Positions 40,052 to 49,351 of a stretch of DNA of 64,000 nt are shown piece after piece. The notes under the pieces are model-generated. The model was not told the DNA's origin, ran no database searches, and worked only from the letters and a program-made list of their open reading frames with translations. Every line of letters begins with the position of its first letter. Position 1 is the first letter of the stretch. Made by a program: the position numbers and the translations under genes. The stretch covers positions 1-64,000 of the forward strand of contig JBCCGI010000001.1 in the NCBI GenBank assembly GCA_039029355.1, given 5' to 3'. Source of the DNA: JBCCGI01 sp039029355 (lineage in GTDB: Bacteria; Planctomycetota; UBA1135; GCA-002686595).

Positions 40052-42763
40052 ATGCCGAGCCAGAATCCCCACATCGCGCAAGAGCTACTCTCGCACCAGT
40101 CCTTCCTAAGGCGGCTTGCGGTCGATCTTGCCGGGGAGGAAGCGGACGACCTGGTCCAGGAAGTGTGGCGGCGGGCGTTGGAGCATCCGCCCCACCATGG
40201 CCGCCAGCTGCGTGGCTGGTTGGCTCGGATCGCGCGCAACCTGGCCGCCGATCGTTGGCGCGGGGAAGCGCGGCGTAGGTCGCGGGAAGAGCACCGGTCG
40301 AGCGAGCAACCGACCAGGGAGGAGCTCGAGGCGCGCCTCGAGCTGCGCAAGGAGCTGGTCGGGGCCCTCGACTCGCTCGGCCCCTCCCAGCGTGAGGCGA
40401 TCCTGCTGCGCTACTTCGAAGGCCTCGCCCCGCGTGACATCGCAGAGCGCCAACGGGTCCCGGTGACGACGGTCAAGAAGCGCCTGCAGCGCGGGCTGGG
40501 GCAGCTGCGCGAGGCGCTCGACAGGCGCTACGGCGGCGACCGTGCGAGCTGGATGTCGGCGGTCACGGCACTCGCTGTGCCCGTCCACCGTGCGGTTGGG
40601 ACCGGCTCCATTCTGATCGGAGGAACGGCGATGGGAACGATGATGAAGGTATCTGCGGCGGTCCTCGTGGGGGTGGCGTGTGTGTACATCGCGATGCGAA
40701 CACCGCAGAGCGAGTCACCGCACACGGCGACGGTCGAGCCGCCGGCGATCGACGTGGAGCTCGATGAGCCCCAAGGCGCCGAGCTCGTGTCGACCGTCGA
40801 AGGCCCAGCCAAGGCAGCGGGGCGACGGAGCCTGAGCACGGAGGAAGCGCCCGCAGACGTTGCGGCGACCCGGGGAACGAAGGTCCTGCGCGTGATCGTC
40901 GAGGGGATCACCGCACAGGACGCGCGGAAGGCGACGGTCACCGTCACAGGCGTCAAAACGAGCAACGAACGACGCGCCACGATCCAAGACACGTGGCCGT
41001 GCGAGGGACTGACGAGCGAGATCGACCTGGGACCGTTCTTCGCACGCTTGGCGGAGCAACCCGGCGAGTTGCGCGACGACGAGCTGATGGTCGTCGTCGA
41101 CCATCCGCTGCACTTCTCTGAGTGGACCGGGGTCGCGCTCTCCAGCGGCGTAGAGCTGAGCAGCGGTCAGACCGTCTACGAGGTCTCCGTGCGCTTCGCC
41201 GAGGTCATCTACTGGCCGGAGTTCACGCTGGAGGTGCGCGACGCGACCACCCGGGCACACCTCGAGGGCGTAGAGCTCCGTTGCGCTCCAACCGGCTACA
41301 TGGGCTTGGTCCAGCAACCTGGGGCAGACGGACCATTCACCGTGATCGGCGCGGGCCTGAGCTCGCCCATCGGCATGCGGGGCGGGCGCAAGGCGAGCGA
41401 GCCCGAGGGGCAGGCCGCCGGCATGGCGCTCACGCGCGCGGCGGGCGAAGCTCTGCAGCCCGCCGAGCTCGCACAACCCGAAGATACCGGGCGCGGCGTC
41501 ATGATGTACGCCCGGGCGCCCGGCTACGCCTGGGCCCGTCTCGTGCTCGACGTCTCGAAGGGCACCAAGCGCGAGCTGCTGCTGCAGCCGGGTGCTGCGC
41601 TGAGCATCCGCTTGGCGAACGTGCAGCTCGAGCGGTACGCCGCGCTCGGGAAGCGCGGCACGCTCTTCGTCCGAAGGACTCAGCCGGACGGGGAAGAGAC
41701 GACGGTCTGGTCCCGGGACCTCGACAAGATACAAGCGGCCGAAACGCTGCGGATCGAGGCCCTCGAGCCGGGAGAATACGCCGTCTTGGTCGAGCTGAGC
41801 GGGTCCTGGCAACGCAAGCCCGCCGAGCTCGGGCGCGAGACGGTCTCCATCCCCGCCGGCGAAGCGCGCGAGCTGCTGCTGGTCGTCCCCGACCCGCCCA
41901 AGGTCCCGGCCAAGGCGACTCTCGGCGGCTTCGTCTCGTTCCCGAACTTCGGCGGTGAGGAGAGCGTGCGGCTGGAGCTCTACAGGTCCGACTACCGGTA
42001 CGGCGATCCGGACTACGGGCTCGCGTTGGCCGAGCTGGAGCCGGTCGCCGGCGCGCTGCCGACCTGGTCGTTCCGCATCGAAGAGCTGCCGGCCGATCGC
42101 TACCAGATACGACTGCTGCCCTTCCTGAAGAGCTGGGTGGTCGAGCTGCCGGAAGGCGGCCGTCTCGACGTCGAGCTCGTGATCCCCGAGCTCGCCGAGG
42201 TGTTCGTCGAGACCGTCGACGCGCAGACCGGTCAGCGGATCCCATTCGACGCGATCGCCTACCGGACGTTGGAGGTCCTGCCGGATCAGGTGACCCACGG
42301 TGGATCCTCCCCGTGGCAGCCGGTCGAGCTCGAAGACGAGCCGGGGCGCTTCCGCTTCTGGGCGGCCCCCGGGGCGGCGGCGGTCAACATCTGGGGCAGC
42401 GCGGGCGACGTCGAGTACGGCCGCCACCCGAAGGAAGTCGAGCTGGTGCCGGGGCTCCAGTCATTGCGCCTCGAGCTCGCTCCCTCCTGCAAGTTCCGCT
42501 TCGAGTTCCGCGTGGACGGAGCCCCGCTGCCGCACGAAGACGGGATCTTCGTGGGGTTGAGCCGGTGCATTCATGCCGTCGGACACGACGGCCGCGTGGG
42601 TGGCCTGTATCCGTACTCGTTCGTCGAGGCGAGCGCGCCCGGGCTCTACGAGATCAGCTTCGAGGGGGTCGGCGCCGACCGCTTCCTCCCGATCGCGCCC
42701 CGGCGCGTGGAAGTGAGTGCAGGCGAGACGAAGGACGTGATCGTCGAGCTGCGTCGCAAGTAG
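40052..42763 (+). CDS. membrane-tethered ECF sigma factor with large C-terminal beta-domain tail (copy 2)
   Basis: This is a 903-aa paralogue of the upstream gene, with 117 bp between them. Sigma region 2 (EADDLVQEVWRRALEHPP, LRGWLARIARNLAADRWR) and region 4 (LLRYFEGLAPRDIAERQRVPVTTVKKRLQRGLGQL) are conserved. A membrane segment lies at about 197-215 (MMKVSAAVLVGVACVYIAMRT). The tail keeps the same order of beta domains (FTLEVRDATTRAHLEGVELRC, IPELAEVFVETVDAQTGQRIPF, GLYEISFEGVGADRFLP). The sigma parts are more alike than the tails, consistent with tandem duplication followed by divergence of ligand specificity. It is followed by the hairpin at 42779-42801. Copy number suggests several surface-signal circuits. 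Confidence 0.9.
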   Translation: MPSQNPHIAQELLSHQSFLRRLAVDLAGEEADDLVQEVWRRALEHPPHHGRQLRGWLARIARNLAADRWRGEARRRSREEHRSSEQPTREELEARLELRKELVGALDSLGPSQREAILLRYFEGLAPRDIAERQRVPVTTVKKRLQRGLGQLREALDRRYGGDRASWMSAVTALAVPVHRAVGTGSILIGGTAMGTMMKVSAAVLVGVACVYIAMRTPQSESPHTATVEPPAIDVELDEPQGAELVSTVEGPAKAAGRRSLSTEEAPADVAATRGTKVLRVIVEGITAQDARKATVTVTGVKTSNERRATIQDTWPCEGLTSEIDLGPFFARLAEQPGELRDDELMVVVDHPLHFSEWTGVALSSGVELSSGQTVYEVSVRFAEVIYWPEFTLEVRDATTRAHLEGVELRCAPTGYMGLVQQPGADGPFTVIGAGLSSPIGMRGGRKASEPEGQAAGMALTRAAGEALQPAELAQPEDTGRGVMMYARAPGYAWARLVLDVSKGTKRELLLQPGAALSIRLANVQLERYAALGKRGTLFVRRTQPDGEETTVWSRDLDKIQAAETLRIEALEPGEYAVLVELSGSWQRKPAELGRETVSIPAGEARELLLVVPDPPKVPAKATLGGFVSFPNFGGEESVRLELYRSDYRYGDPDYGLALAELEPVAGALPTWSFRIEELPADRYQIRLLPFLKSWVVELPEGGRLDVELVIPELAEVFVETVDAQTGQRIPFDAIAYRTLEVLPDQVTHGGSSPWQPVELEDEPGRFRFWAAPGAAAVNIWGSAGDVEYGRHPKEVELVPGLQSLRLELAPSCKFRFEFRVDGAPLPHEDGIFVGLSRCIHAVGHDGRVGGLYPYSFVEASAPGLYEISFEGVGADRFLPIAPRRVEVSAGETKDVIVELRRK

Positions 42764-42778
42764 AGGCCACGTCAGCGA

Positions 42779-42801
42779 GCCAGGCCAGCGCGCGGCCTGG
42801 C
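42779..42801. terminator. hairpin between convergent genes
   Basis: GCCAGGCC (42779-42786) pairs perfectly with GGCCTGGC (42794-42801) around a 7-nt loop, 15 bp after the sigma-fusion stop and 59 bp before the end of the convergent ECF41 gene. It probably serves as a terminator in both directions; there is no T-run. Confidence 0.6.
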
Positions 42802-42859
42802 CCGTCGGGGCTGCGCACTGCCTCCGGCTTCGCTCAGCTCGATCAGGTAGCTGGCGTGG

Positions 42860-43759
42860 TCACGGCTCGACTCTCGCGGCCTCCGCCAGCCGCCCCAGCT
42901 TGTCTGGGTTTCGAACGACGTAGATGGCCGTGATGCCAGCGCGGGTCACATCCATGAGAAGCGCGTTGGTGAGGACCCCGTCCTCGTGGATCAGCACCGT
43001 CGGCTGGGCGTTCAGCTCCGTGAGGACGATCGGGCCCCAGCCCCCTTGCTGCCTCACCGTGGCCAGGAACCGCCCCACTCTCGCGTTGCCGGCCAAGGGG
43101 CGACTCACCGCCGCGACCCGGCCGCCTCCGTCGCTCATCAGAACGACGTCCGGTGCGAGGGCGCCGATGAGCGCCTCGACGTCCCCGGAGCGCGTCGCTT
43201 GGCAGAACCGATCGGCCAGCTCGCGCGTCTCCTGCTTCGGGAGGGTCTTCGTCGGGGTGGCGTCGCCGAGCTTCAGGCGCGCTCGCCGCAGGATCTGGCG
43301 ACTCGCTGCCGGGGTGCGCCCGATCGCCGTGGACACTTCGTCGTGCGAGTAGTCCAGCACGTCGTAGAGAACGAGGACGGCTCGCTGTAGGGGGCTGAGT
43401 CGTTCGAGCAGAAGAAGGAAGGCGAACGAGGCCGAGTCCGCCCGCTCCATCAGCTCCTCGGGGATCGCGTCACGCGTCTGCACCGGCTCCGGCAGCCAGA
43501 CACCGACGTACTCCTCCCGACGCTTCCGTGCGGACCGTAGGAGGTCGACGGAGAGCCTGGTGACGATCGTCACCAGGTAGGCGCGCGGATTCCGGAGGTC
43601 GGTCGCCGAGGCGGTGGAGAAGCGGAGCCAGGCATCCTGAAGAACGTCCTCCGCATCCTCGGCGACCCCGAGCATCCGGTAGGCGGCGGCGAACAGGTAC
43701 GGCCGATGCTCTGCGAACACGGCGGCACAACCCTCGACCCGCTCTCGGCTGTCAGACAC
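42860..43759 (-). CDS. ECF41-group sigma factor with C-terminal SnoaL-like regulatory domain
   Basis: This is a 299-aa sigma factor beginning with GTG at 43759 after GGAGGGGG. Region 2 (YLFAAAYRMLGVAEDAEDVLQDAWLRF) and region 4 (LSPLQRAVLVLYDVLDYSHDEVSTAIGRTPAASRQILRRAR) are clear. The C-terminal 100 residues are an NTF2/SnoaL domain with the ECF41 hallmarks DGGGR and NPDKL. In this group the fused domain regulates activity in place of an anti-sigma factor. The genes upstream, a carboxymuconolactone-decarboxylase-like protein and an NAD(P)H oxidoreductase, are the usual ECF41 target type, and an ECF41-type promoter lies before them at 45098-45124. Confidence 0.94.
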   Translation of the reverse strand: MSDSRERVEGCAAVFAEHRPYLFAAAYRMLGVAEDAEDVLQDAWLRFSTASATDLRNPRAYLVTIVTRLSVDLLRSARKRREEYVGVWLPEPVQTRDAIPEELMERADSASFAFLLLLERLSPLQRAVLVLYDVLDYSHDEVSTAIGRTPAASRQILRRARLKLGDATPTKTLPKQETRELADRFCQATRSGDVEALIGALAPDVVLMSDGGGRVAAVSRPLAGNARVGRFLATVRQQGGWGPIVLTELNAQPTVLIHEDGVLTNALLMDVTRAGITAIYVVRNPDKLGRLAEAARVEP

Positions 43760-43867
43760 TTCGCCCCCTCCGGACCACCGCGTGCAAGGACCAGATCCGG
43801 TCGACTGGGTGAATTGTAGCGGGCGCCGGTTCGTCCGCGCGTTCACCAGCTCGAGTCGCTTGCGCTC

Positions 43868-44500
43868 TCATGCGGACTCCGCGAGTCGGTCCGAGGGGCG
43901 CCGCGACAGCAGGAAGCGGCGTACCTCCTCGAGCATCCCCGTACGGATCTCGCGACTCGCCGTGGGGACTGAGTACAGCGGAAGTGTGCCCACGTCGTGA
44001 ATCCCGCAGAATCCGAGTGTGCCGCCGGCCATGGAGAACACGACGTGGTCCAGCTTGCACTGCCCCTCTGCCGCCCCGAACGTGACGACGATGCTCGCCT
44101 TCTTGCCGGCCAAGAGCCCGACAGGGGCACCCGTCGCGGCGTCCTGGGCGTAGGCGAAGCCGGGTCGAAGAACGCGGTCGCACCAACCCTTGAGGACGGC
44201 CGGGCGGTCGAACCACCAGATGGGATAGAGGAAGAGCAGCGAATCGGCCTGTGCCAAGCGCTGCTGCTCGCGCAAGACGTCGGCGGGAGCCTCCGCTCGA
44301 GGATCCAGCTCGGTCGCTGCGAGCGTCGGAGAGAACGACTCTCCATAGAGGTCGGAGACCACGACCGAGTCCCCAGCGCCGGTCAACGTGTCGACCGCCA
44401 GATCGAGGATCGCATGGTTGAAGCTCGAGGGCTTCGGGTGGGCGTAGACGATCAAGTGGCTAGTCCCAGCCGCATTCGCGACGGCCTTCCAAGATTCCAT
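43868..44500 (-). CDS. NAD(P)H-dependent flavodoxin-fold oxidoreductase
   Basis: This is a 210-aa protein of the quinone reductase / MdaB-like family. Visible motifs are LIVYAHPKPSSFNHAI (flavin phosphate loop), SDLYGESFSP, the aromatic LFLYPIWWFDRPAVLKGWCDRVL and the glycine-rich FGAAEGQCKLD. Length is typical (about 200). Such enzymes reduce quinones and related electrophiles with FAD or FMN. The gene starts 17 bp after the stop of the carboxymuconolactone-decarboxylase-like gene, so the two form one operon controlled, by inference, by the ECF41 factor encoded 108 bp downstream. Confidence 0.9.
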   Translation of the reverse strand: MESWKAVANAAGTSHLIVYAHPKPSSFNHAILDLAVDTLTGAGDSVVVSDLYGESFSPTLAATELDPRAEAPADVLREQQRLAQADSLLFLYPIWWFDRPAVLKGWCDRVLRPGFAYAQDAATGAPVGLLAGKKASIVVTFGAAEGQCKLDHVVFSMAGGTLGFCGIHDVGTLPLYSVPTASREIRTGMLEEVRRFLLSRRPSDRLAESA

Positions 44501-44517
44501 CGTGATCTCCCCGCGCT

Positions 44518-45033
44518 CTAGAAGTCGCCGTCGAGGACTTCACACGGACTCGCCTTGCCGAGCGAGCGCTTCACCGTCGTGAACAGCCGGCACCCCGCGA
44601 GGCAGACGGAGAGCTCGGCGAAACCGTCGCGACCGTAGACCTCGCGGAGCCGGCGGGCTCTCGCCTCGTCGGGTATCGGCTGCATCGCTACGTCAAAGGC
44701 GTGATCGCGCACGTCGCGGAGCTCGGCGGCGAGCTGATCGGGCTCCCGCAGGAGCGTATCGAGCAGCTCACGCTCAACGCCCGCTTCCACGGCCATCCTC
44801 AGGTTCACCTGAACGCAGTCGCCGCAGTCCTCCGCCTGCATCATGGCCACGCGAGCCACGTAGTGGGCGTCGAGAGGCAGGACCCGTCGGTGCCCAGACG
44901 TTCCCTGGGCGTTCACGAAGACGCGGAAGGCCTCCGGCGCCGACTCCAAGAGCTCCGTCTGGTAGCTCATGTCGTAGCGGTAGTGGTCGCTGAACTGCTG
45001 GATCGCTTTCCTGCTTGCTTGGATCGTTGACAT
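44518..45033 (-). CDS. carboxymuconolactone decarboxylase/AhpD-like protein
   Basis: This is a 171-aa helical protein with the AhpD-type redox motif CGDC in AMMQAEDCGDCVQVNLRMA, and HYVARVAMM before it. This marks the carboxymuconolactone decarboxylase superfamily, whose CxxC members work as thiol-dependent peroxidases or reductants. The conserved histidine after CxxC is replaced here by Asn (CVQVNL), so peroxidase activity is uncertain. It is the first gene of the operon and the classical ECF41 partner. An ECF41-type promoter lies 65 bp upstream of its start. Confidence 0.87.
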   Translation of the reverse strand: MSTIQASRKAIQQFSDHYRYDMSYQTELLESAPEAFRVFVNAQGTSGHRRVLPLDAHYVARVAMMQAEDCGDCVQVNLRMAVEAGVERELLDTLLREPDQLAAELRDVRDHAFDVAMQPIPDEARARRLREVYGRDGFAELSVCLAGCRLFTTVKRSLGKASPCEVLDGDF

Positions 45034-45097
45034 GACGTCCTCCGGGCTTCGAGTGCTTCTGAGCTCGACCTCACCGGTCGATGAGGCTCGCCTGGAG

Positions 45098-45124
45098 GAC
45101 GGAGGGTGAGCGGAGAATGTGACG
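45098..45124 (-). promoter_or_regulatory. predicted ECF41 promoter (CGTCACA-N16-CGTC)
   Basis: Read on the reverse strand, CGTCACA (45124-45118) is followed after exactly 16 nt by CGTC (45101-45098). The published ECF41 consensus, as I recall it, is TGTCACA-N16-CGTC, so six of seven -35 bases and all -10 bases fit. The start codon of the CMD-like gene is 65 bp downstream. Confidence 0.7.
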
Positions 45125-45250
45125 CCGAATCCGGCGCCCCGAAGGTGGACCTGTTTTCCGCGCTCTCAGCATCACGCAACCGTGATCTGATTCGTCACGA
45201 CAGAGTCCAGCTAGCGTTCCCTTTCCCTACCGAGGTAGGAGTCACGACCC

Positions 45251-45460
45251 ATGCCGTACGTCAACATCCAGATCCTGCAAGGCGCCACGAGAGACCAGAA
45301 GGCGAACCTGGTCAGAGACGTCACCGACTCGCTCGTTCGGGAGCTGGGGAAGCGGCCCGAGCACATTCACGTGGTGATCCAGGAGATCGAGGAGTCCGAC
45401 TGGGGGTTCGAGGGCCTGTTGACGGACGAGTGGAAGGCTCGCAAGGCCGGCGACGAGTGA
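45251..45460 (+). CDS. 4-oxalocrotonate tautomerase family enzyme
   Basis: This is a 69-aa protein beginning MPYVNIQ, giving the catalytic Pro1. VTDSLVRELGKRPEHIHVVIQEIEESDWGFEG fits the family, and EHIHVVI matches the strand that carries the second active-site region. It is a paralogue of the enzyme at 16602. It is divergent from the CMD-like gene across a 217-bp gap that holds the ECF41 promoter on the other strand. A role in electrophile or aromatic-acid handling would fit the context. Confidence 0.9.
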   Translation: MPYVNIQILQGATRDQKANLVRDVTDSLVRELGKRPEHIHVVIQEIEESDWGFEGLLTDEWKARKAGDE

Positions 45461-45499
45461 CGACGAGCCCCACGCAAGCGCGCGGCAAGCCCGTGGACC

Positions 45500-45862
45500 C
45501 TACTCGCGCAGGATCGACTTCAGCTTCTTCCCCCGCGCCAGCTCGTCCACGAGCTTGTCGAGGTACCGCGCCTTCTGCGTCAGAGGGTTCTCGATGTCCT
45601 CCACGCGGTGGCCGCAGATCAGGCCCTTGATGCTCGAAGCCTTGGGGTTCAGCTTCGCCTTCGCGAAGAACTGCTCCATGGTCGACCGCTGCGAGACGTG
45701 CTTCTGGATCTGTGCCTTGGTGAACCCGGTCAGCCACGTGATCACCTGCTGGAGCTCCTCTTCGGTGCGGCCCTTCCTCTCTACCTTGTGCAGGTAGAGC
45801 GGGTAGGCGGCGTCGAAGGTGAAGCTGGCGATGCGTTCGTCCGCGGAGGTTTGAGGGCTCAT
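45500..45862 (-). CDS. DUF2200 family protein
   Basis: This is a 120-aa protein starting at the ATG at 45862 (MSPQTSADERIASF). The conserved sequence FDAAYPLYLHKVERKGRTEEELQQVITWLTGF, then IKGLICGHRVEDIENPLTQKARYLDKLVDELARGKKLKSILR, is that of DUF2200, a family of small soluble proteins of unknown function common in many bacteria. Length is normal. It is convergent with the tautomerase gene, with 39 bp between stops. No regulatory site is evident. Confidence 0.93.
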   Translation of the reverse strand: MSPQTSADERIASFTFDAAYPLYLHKVERKGRTEEELQQVITWLTGFTKAQIQKHVSQRSTMEQFFAKAKLNPKASSIKGLICGHRVEDIENPLTQKARYLDKLVDELARGKKLKSILRE

Positions 45863-46051
45863 CTCGGTTCGATCGACGTGGTTTGGCGGGGAGCTCGGCC
45901 TGTGTGCTAGCGTACCTGGCGGCCGGCATCTCGCCCACAATCCGGCCTGCGGCCTGATCCGCTCGCGCACGGCGAACACCGGCTCCAACTCACGAAAAGA
46001 AAGGCGCCTTCCTGAATCCCCTCACGCCCGGCGTGCACCTGACGCGTAGAC

Positions 46052-47016
46052 ATGGCGATGCAGGACTCGAACATCAACGCGGCAGCCGCCCTCGAGCACC
46101 TCGACTGGGTGCGCGGGCTCGCGCGCAGCCTCGTTCGGGATGCGAGCCTTGCCGACGACGTCGCGCAGGAGGCGTGGCTCGCCGCGCGGCGCAGGCCGGC
46201 TGCGGAGGGAGTCGCGTCGAGGGGTTGGCTCGCCCAAGACCGGAGTACTGGTCGACGCAGCTCCCGCTCTCCGGGGACGAGCCGACGCTCGTCGTGCAGG
46301 CTCCGCACTCCAAGCGGATGCTGGGCGAGGTCACGTTCCCCGGTCGACGGATGGTGCCGCTCGACTTCCGGACGCCGGAGTCCGGCGGAGAGGTCGTGAT
46401 TCCGATCGAGCTCGTGCGTGCCGAGGAAGCGGCGACACTGTCGTTCGAGCTGCAGGACCCCCTGGCCGAGGCTCCCGAGACGTTCACGGTCACGCTGAGA
46501 CGCGAGGATCAGGACTACCCGCCCGACGTTCGGTGGGCCCACGTCGCGGAGGGCCGCCTGCGGGTGGAGGACATCGTCCCCGGGAAGTACCGCGTCAGCG
46601 TGTGCGCCTGCGACGACCCGAATCACCCGGGGCTCTTCTTCAAGAACGAGTTCGAGCTCGATCTCCTGCCCGGCCTGGTCACCAGGCGGACGATCAAGCT
46701 GAAGGCCGGCGCGGGGCTGCGGGTCACGGTGCGCGATGAGAATGGCGAGCTGCTGGGCGGCCAGTACGAGTTCTACGACGACCAGGGGAGCCGCGTCCGC
46801 CTCGTCTTGGTCGTACACGGCCGGGGCGAAGCGGGCCGCGACCGGTGGGCGAGCACGTCAACGCTGTATCCGTACGGGACGCACGAGTCGGGCGATCCAC
46901 TCGACGCTGGCCGCTATCGGCTCGTACTCATCTCGCCGGGTTACGAGAACCAAAGCGTGACGTTCGACCTTCGCGAGGGCGACTACGAAGAGGTCGACGT
47001 GACCCTGTCGAAGTAG
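46052..47016 (+). pseudogene. decayed sigma-factor/beta-domain fusion gene
   Basis: Frame 46052 encodes the start of an ECF sigma factor: ALEHLDWVRGLARSLVRDASLADDVAQEAWLAARRRP. The frame is then lost near 46230, and another frame (46033 register) continues as the tail of a beta-domain fusion: LPLSGDEPTLVVQAPHS, EVVIPIELVRAEEAATLSFELQD, LRVTVRDENGELLGGQYEFYDD, and RYRLVLISPGYENQSVTFDLREGDYEEVDVTLSK. Region 4 and the membrane segment of intact paralogues are missing, so an internal deletion of several hundred bp plus a frame change is likely. Intact relatives are at 37241, 40052 and 49352. Confidence 0.75.
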
Positions 47017-47096
47017 CTGCGCCGCGTAGGTATCCACGCGTTCCGGGCGAGACGGCCGCACGGTGCCAACTCGCGATCGGCTAGGGTGAGCGCACC

Positions 47097-48374
47097 ATGA
47101 TCGGTCAAGATCTCGCTCGTCTGGCGCTCGTCGCCACGCTCCCGATGATGAGCCCGCAGGACCCGACCCCGCTCCGGTCGGCCGAGGATCAAGACCCGCC
47201 CGCGATCGACATCACCACGGGTCACGAGATCCCCTCCGAGGGCTACTGCGACCAGCCCTACGTCGTGAAGCTCGAAGGCGGCGCGTGGCTCTGCACCATG
47301 ACGACGGGCGCGGGCCACGAGGGACAGACCGGTCAGCACATCGTCTCGTGCCGGAGCGACGACCGCGGCAAGACGTGGAGCGAGCTCATCCCCATCGAGC
47401 CCGCCGATGGACCCGAGGCGTCGTGGGTGATGCCGTATCTCACCTCGTTCGGCCGGGTCTACGCCTTCTACACGTACAACGCGCAGGACCTGCGTGAGGT
47501 CATCGGTGGAGGCTCGCGCGTCGACACGCTCGGCGAGTACGCCTTCAAGTACACCGACGACGGCGGCCTGAGCTGGTCGAAGGAGCGCTGGTTCATCCCC
47601 ATCCGCGAGACGGCCGTCGACCGCGGCAACCCGTACGAAGGCAAGGTCCGCTTCTTCTGGGGCGTCGGCAAGCCGCTGGGGCACGACGGGGTGATGACGA
47701 TGGGCTTCGCGAAGATCGGCAGGTTCGGGCGTGGCTTTATCGAGACGAGCGAGAGCTGGTTGCTGCGCTGCTCGAACATCGAGACCGAGCGCGATCCGGA
47801 GCGGCTCGAGTGGACTCTGCTGCCCGATGGCGAGCGGGGCTTGACCTCGCCCGAGGGCCCCATCGCCGAGGAGATCAACCTCACGCGCCTATCGGACGGC
47901 AGCCTCTTTGCCACCTACCGCACGGTCGCCGGGCATCCCTGCCACGCCTACTCGCGCGACGGCGGGCACACCTGGTCGCCGCCCGCGTTCATGACCTACG
48001 GCCCCGACGGCGCGCTCGTCGACCATCCGCGCGCGGCGAACTTCGTGCGGCGGCTGGACGAAGGCGAGCACGCGGGCAAGTACCTCTACTGGTTCCACCA
48101 CCACGGCGGGACGTCGTACGCGGGACGCAACCCGGCCTACCTCCTGGGGGGCATCGAAGTCGACGGGCCGGAGGGCCGCGTGATCCGCTGGGGCGAGCCC
48201 GTCGCCGTGCTCTACCACCCGGACGCGGGCGTCCGCATCAGCTACCCCGACTTCGTGTGGGACGAGGGTCTCTACATCACCGAGACGCAGAAGTCGGTGG
48301 CGCGGGTACACCGCGTGCCTGACGAGCTGCTCAAGTCGCTCTGGCAACACCGCGCCCCCGAGGACGAGGAGTAG
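47097..48374 (+). CDS. sialidase/neuraminidase-family BNR-repeat protein
   Basis: This is a 425-aa protein with several Asp-box repeats: CRSDDRGKTWSEL, YTDDGGLSWSKERWF and YSRDGGHTWSPPAF. These mark the six-bladed sialidase propeller. Conserved Arg/Glu residues seen include RLSDGSLFATYRTVAGHP. A hydrophobic N-terminus (LARLALVATLPMM) may be a weak signal peptide. Planctomycete exo-sialidase homologues often act on diverse glycans, so the substrate is open. It is followed after 19 bp by the cysteine-synthase-like gene on the same strand, perhaps in one transcript. Confidence 0.83.
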   Translation: MIGQDLARLALVATLPMMSPQDPTPLRSAEDQDPPAIDITTGHEIPSEGYCDQPYVVKLEGGAWLCTMTTGAGHEGQTGQHIVSCRSDDRGKTWSELIPIEPADGPEASWVMPYLTSFGRVYAFYTYNAQDLREVIGGGSRVDTLGEYAFKYTDDGGLSWSKERWFIPIRETAVDRGNPYEGKVRFFWGVGKPLGHDGVMTMGFAKIGRFGRGFIETSESWLLRCSNIETERDPERLEWTLLPDGERGLTSPEGPIAEEINLTRLSDGSLFATYRTVAGHPCHAYSRDGGHTWSPPAFMTYGPDGALVDHPRAANFVRRLDEGEHAGKYLYWFHHHGGTSYAGRNPAYLLGGIEVDGPEGRVIRWGEPVAVLYHPDAGVRISYPDFVWDEGLYITETQKSVARVHRVPDELLKSLWQHRAPEDEE

Positions 48375-48393
48375 CGCGGAAGGTGAGCCGACA

Positions 48394-49320
48394 TTGAACG
48401 CCACGATGCTCGAAGCCATCGGGAACACGCCCGCCGTGAAGCTCCAGCGCTTGCCGTCCGAGGGCTCTGGCGCGGTGTTCGTGAAGATCGAAGGGATGAA
48501 CCCCACCGGTTCGTACAAGGACCGCGTCGCGCTCGCCATGGTTCGAGGAGCCGCAGCCGACGGGCGCATCGACTCCTCCACGCGCCTGCTCGAATGCACC
48601 GGCGGGAGCACGGGCACGTCGCTCGCCTTCGTGTGCGCCGCTAGGCGCATCCCGCTGACCATCATCTCCTCGGATGCCTACGCCCGGTCGAAGCTCGACT
48701 CGATGGAGGCTCTCGGAGCCGAGCTTCTCGTCGAGCCCTGCATCGACGGCAAGGTCACGCCCGACCTGTGGCCGAGGATGCGCGAGCGTGCCGCCGCGCT
48801 GCACTCCGCGGGTGCGCACCACTGGGTCGACCAGTTCAACAACGCGCACGCTCCCAGCGGCTACACCGCGATGGGGCTCGAGCTGGTCGAGCAGATCGAC
48901 GCTCCGATCGACGCGTTCTGCGGCTGCGTGGGGACCGCGGGCATGATCGTCGGCGTGGGCCAGGTCGTCCGCAGCCGCCATCCCGAGGCACGCGTGGTCG
49001 CGCTCGAACCCGACACGTCGCCGGTGCTGTCGGGAGGTGCTCCCGGAGCCCACGGGATCGACGGCACGGCCGCGGGATTCGTGCCCCCGCTGTTCGACCG
49101 CGAGGTCGTGACGGACGTACGCGCCCTGTCGGAAGCGGCCGCGCGCGAGATGGCGAGACGCCTGGCGCGGGAGGAGGGCATCTTCGCCGGCACCTCCACC
49201 GGCATGAACGTGCTGGCGGCGCTCCAGCTCGCGGACGAGCTCGGACCCGACTCGACGGTTGTGACCGTCGCGTGCGATACGGGGTTCAAGTACCTCCAGG
49301 AGGACCTGTTCCGACTCTGA
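48394..49320 (+). CDS. PLP-dependent cysteine synthase family protein
   Basis: This is a 308-aa protein. A TTG at 48394 preceded by GGAAGGTGAG is used as start; ATG at 48406 would also serve. The PLP lysine lies in EGMNPTGSYKDRVALAM, the Asn/Thr loop in ECTGGSTGTSLAFVCA, and the cofactor phosphate loop in CGCVGTAGMIVGVGQVV. The family (O-acetylserine sulfhydrylase / cystathionine beta-synthase) makes cysteine or related beta-substitution products. Length is typical of the catalytic domain alone. Several residues of the usual sulfhydrylase substrate loop differ, so a specialised activity is possible. Confidence 0.87.
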   Translation: MNATMLEAIGNTPAVKLQRLPSEGSGAVFVKIEGMNPTGSYKDRVALAMVRGAAADGRIDSSTRLLECTGGSTGTSLAFVCAARRIPLTIISSDAYARSKLDSMEALGAELLVEPCIDGKVTPDLWPRMRERAAALHSAGAHHWVDQFNNAHAPSGYTAMGLELVEQIDAPIDAFCGCVGTAGMIVGVGQVVRSRHPEARVVALEPDTSPVLSGGAPGAHGIDGTAAGFVPPLFDREVVTDVRALSEAAAREMARRLAREEGIFAGTSTGMNVLAALQLADELGPDSTVVTVACDTGFKYLQEDLFRL

Positions 49321-49351
49321 CTCCGGCCGGAGCCGCGGTGAGAACGAGCGT

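Noticed and set aside
40715..42427. 570-codon reverse frame opposite the second sigma fusion
   Set aside because: Shadow of a gene with a well-conserved paralogue; no domain.
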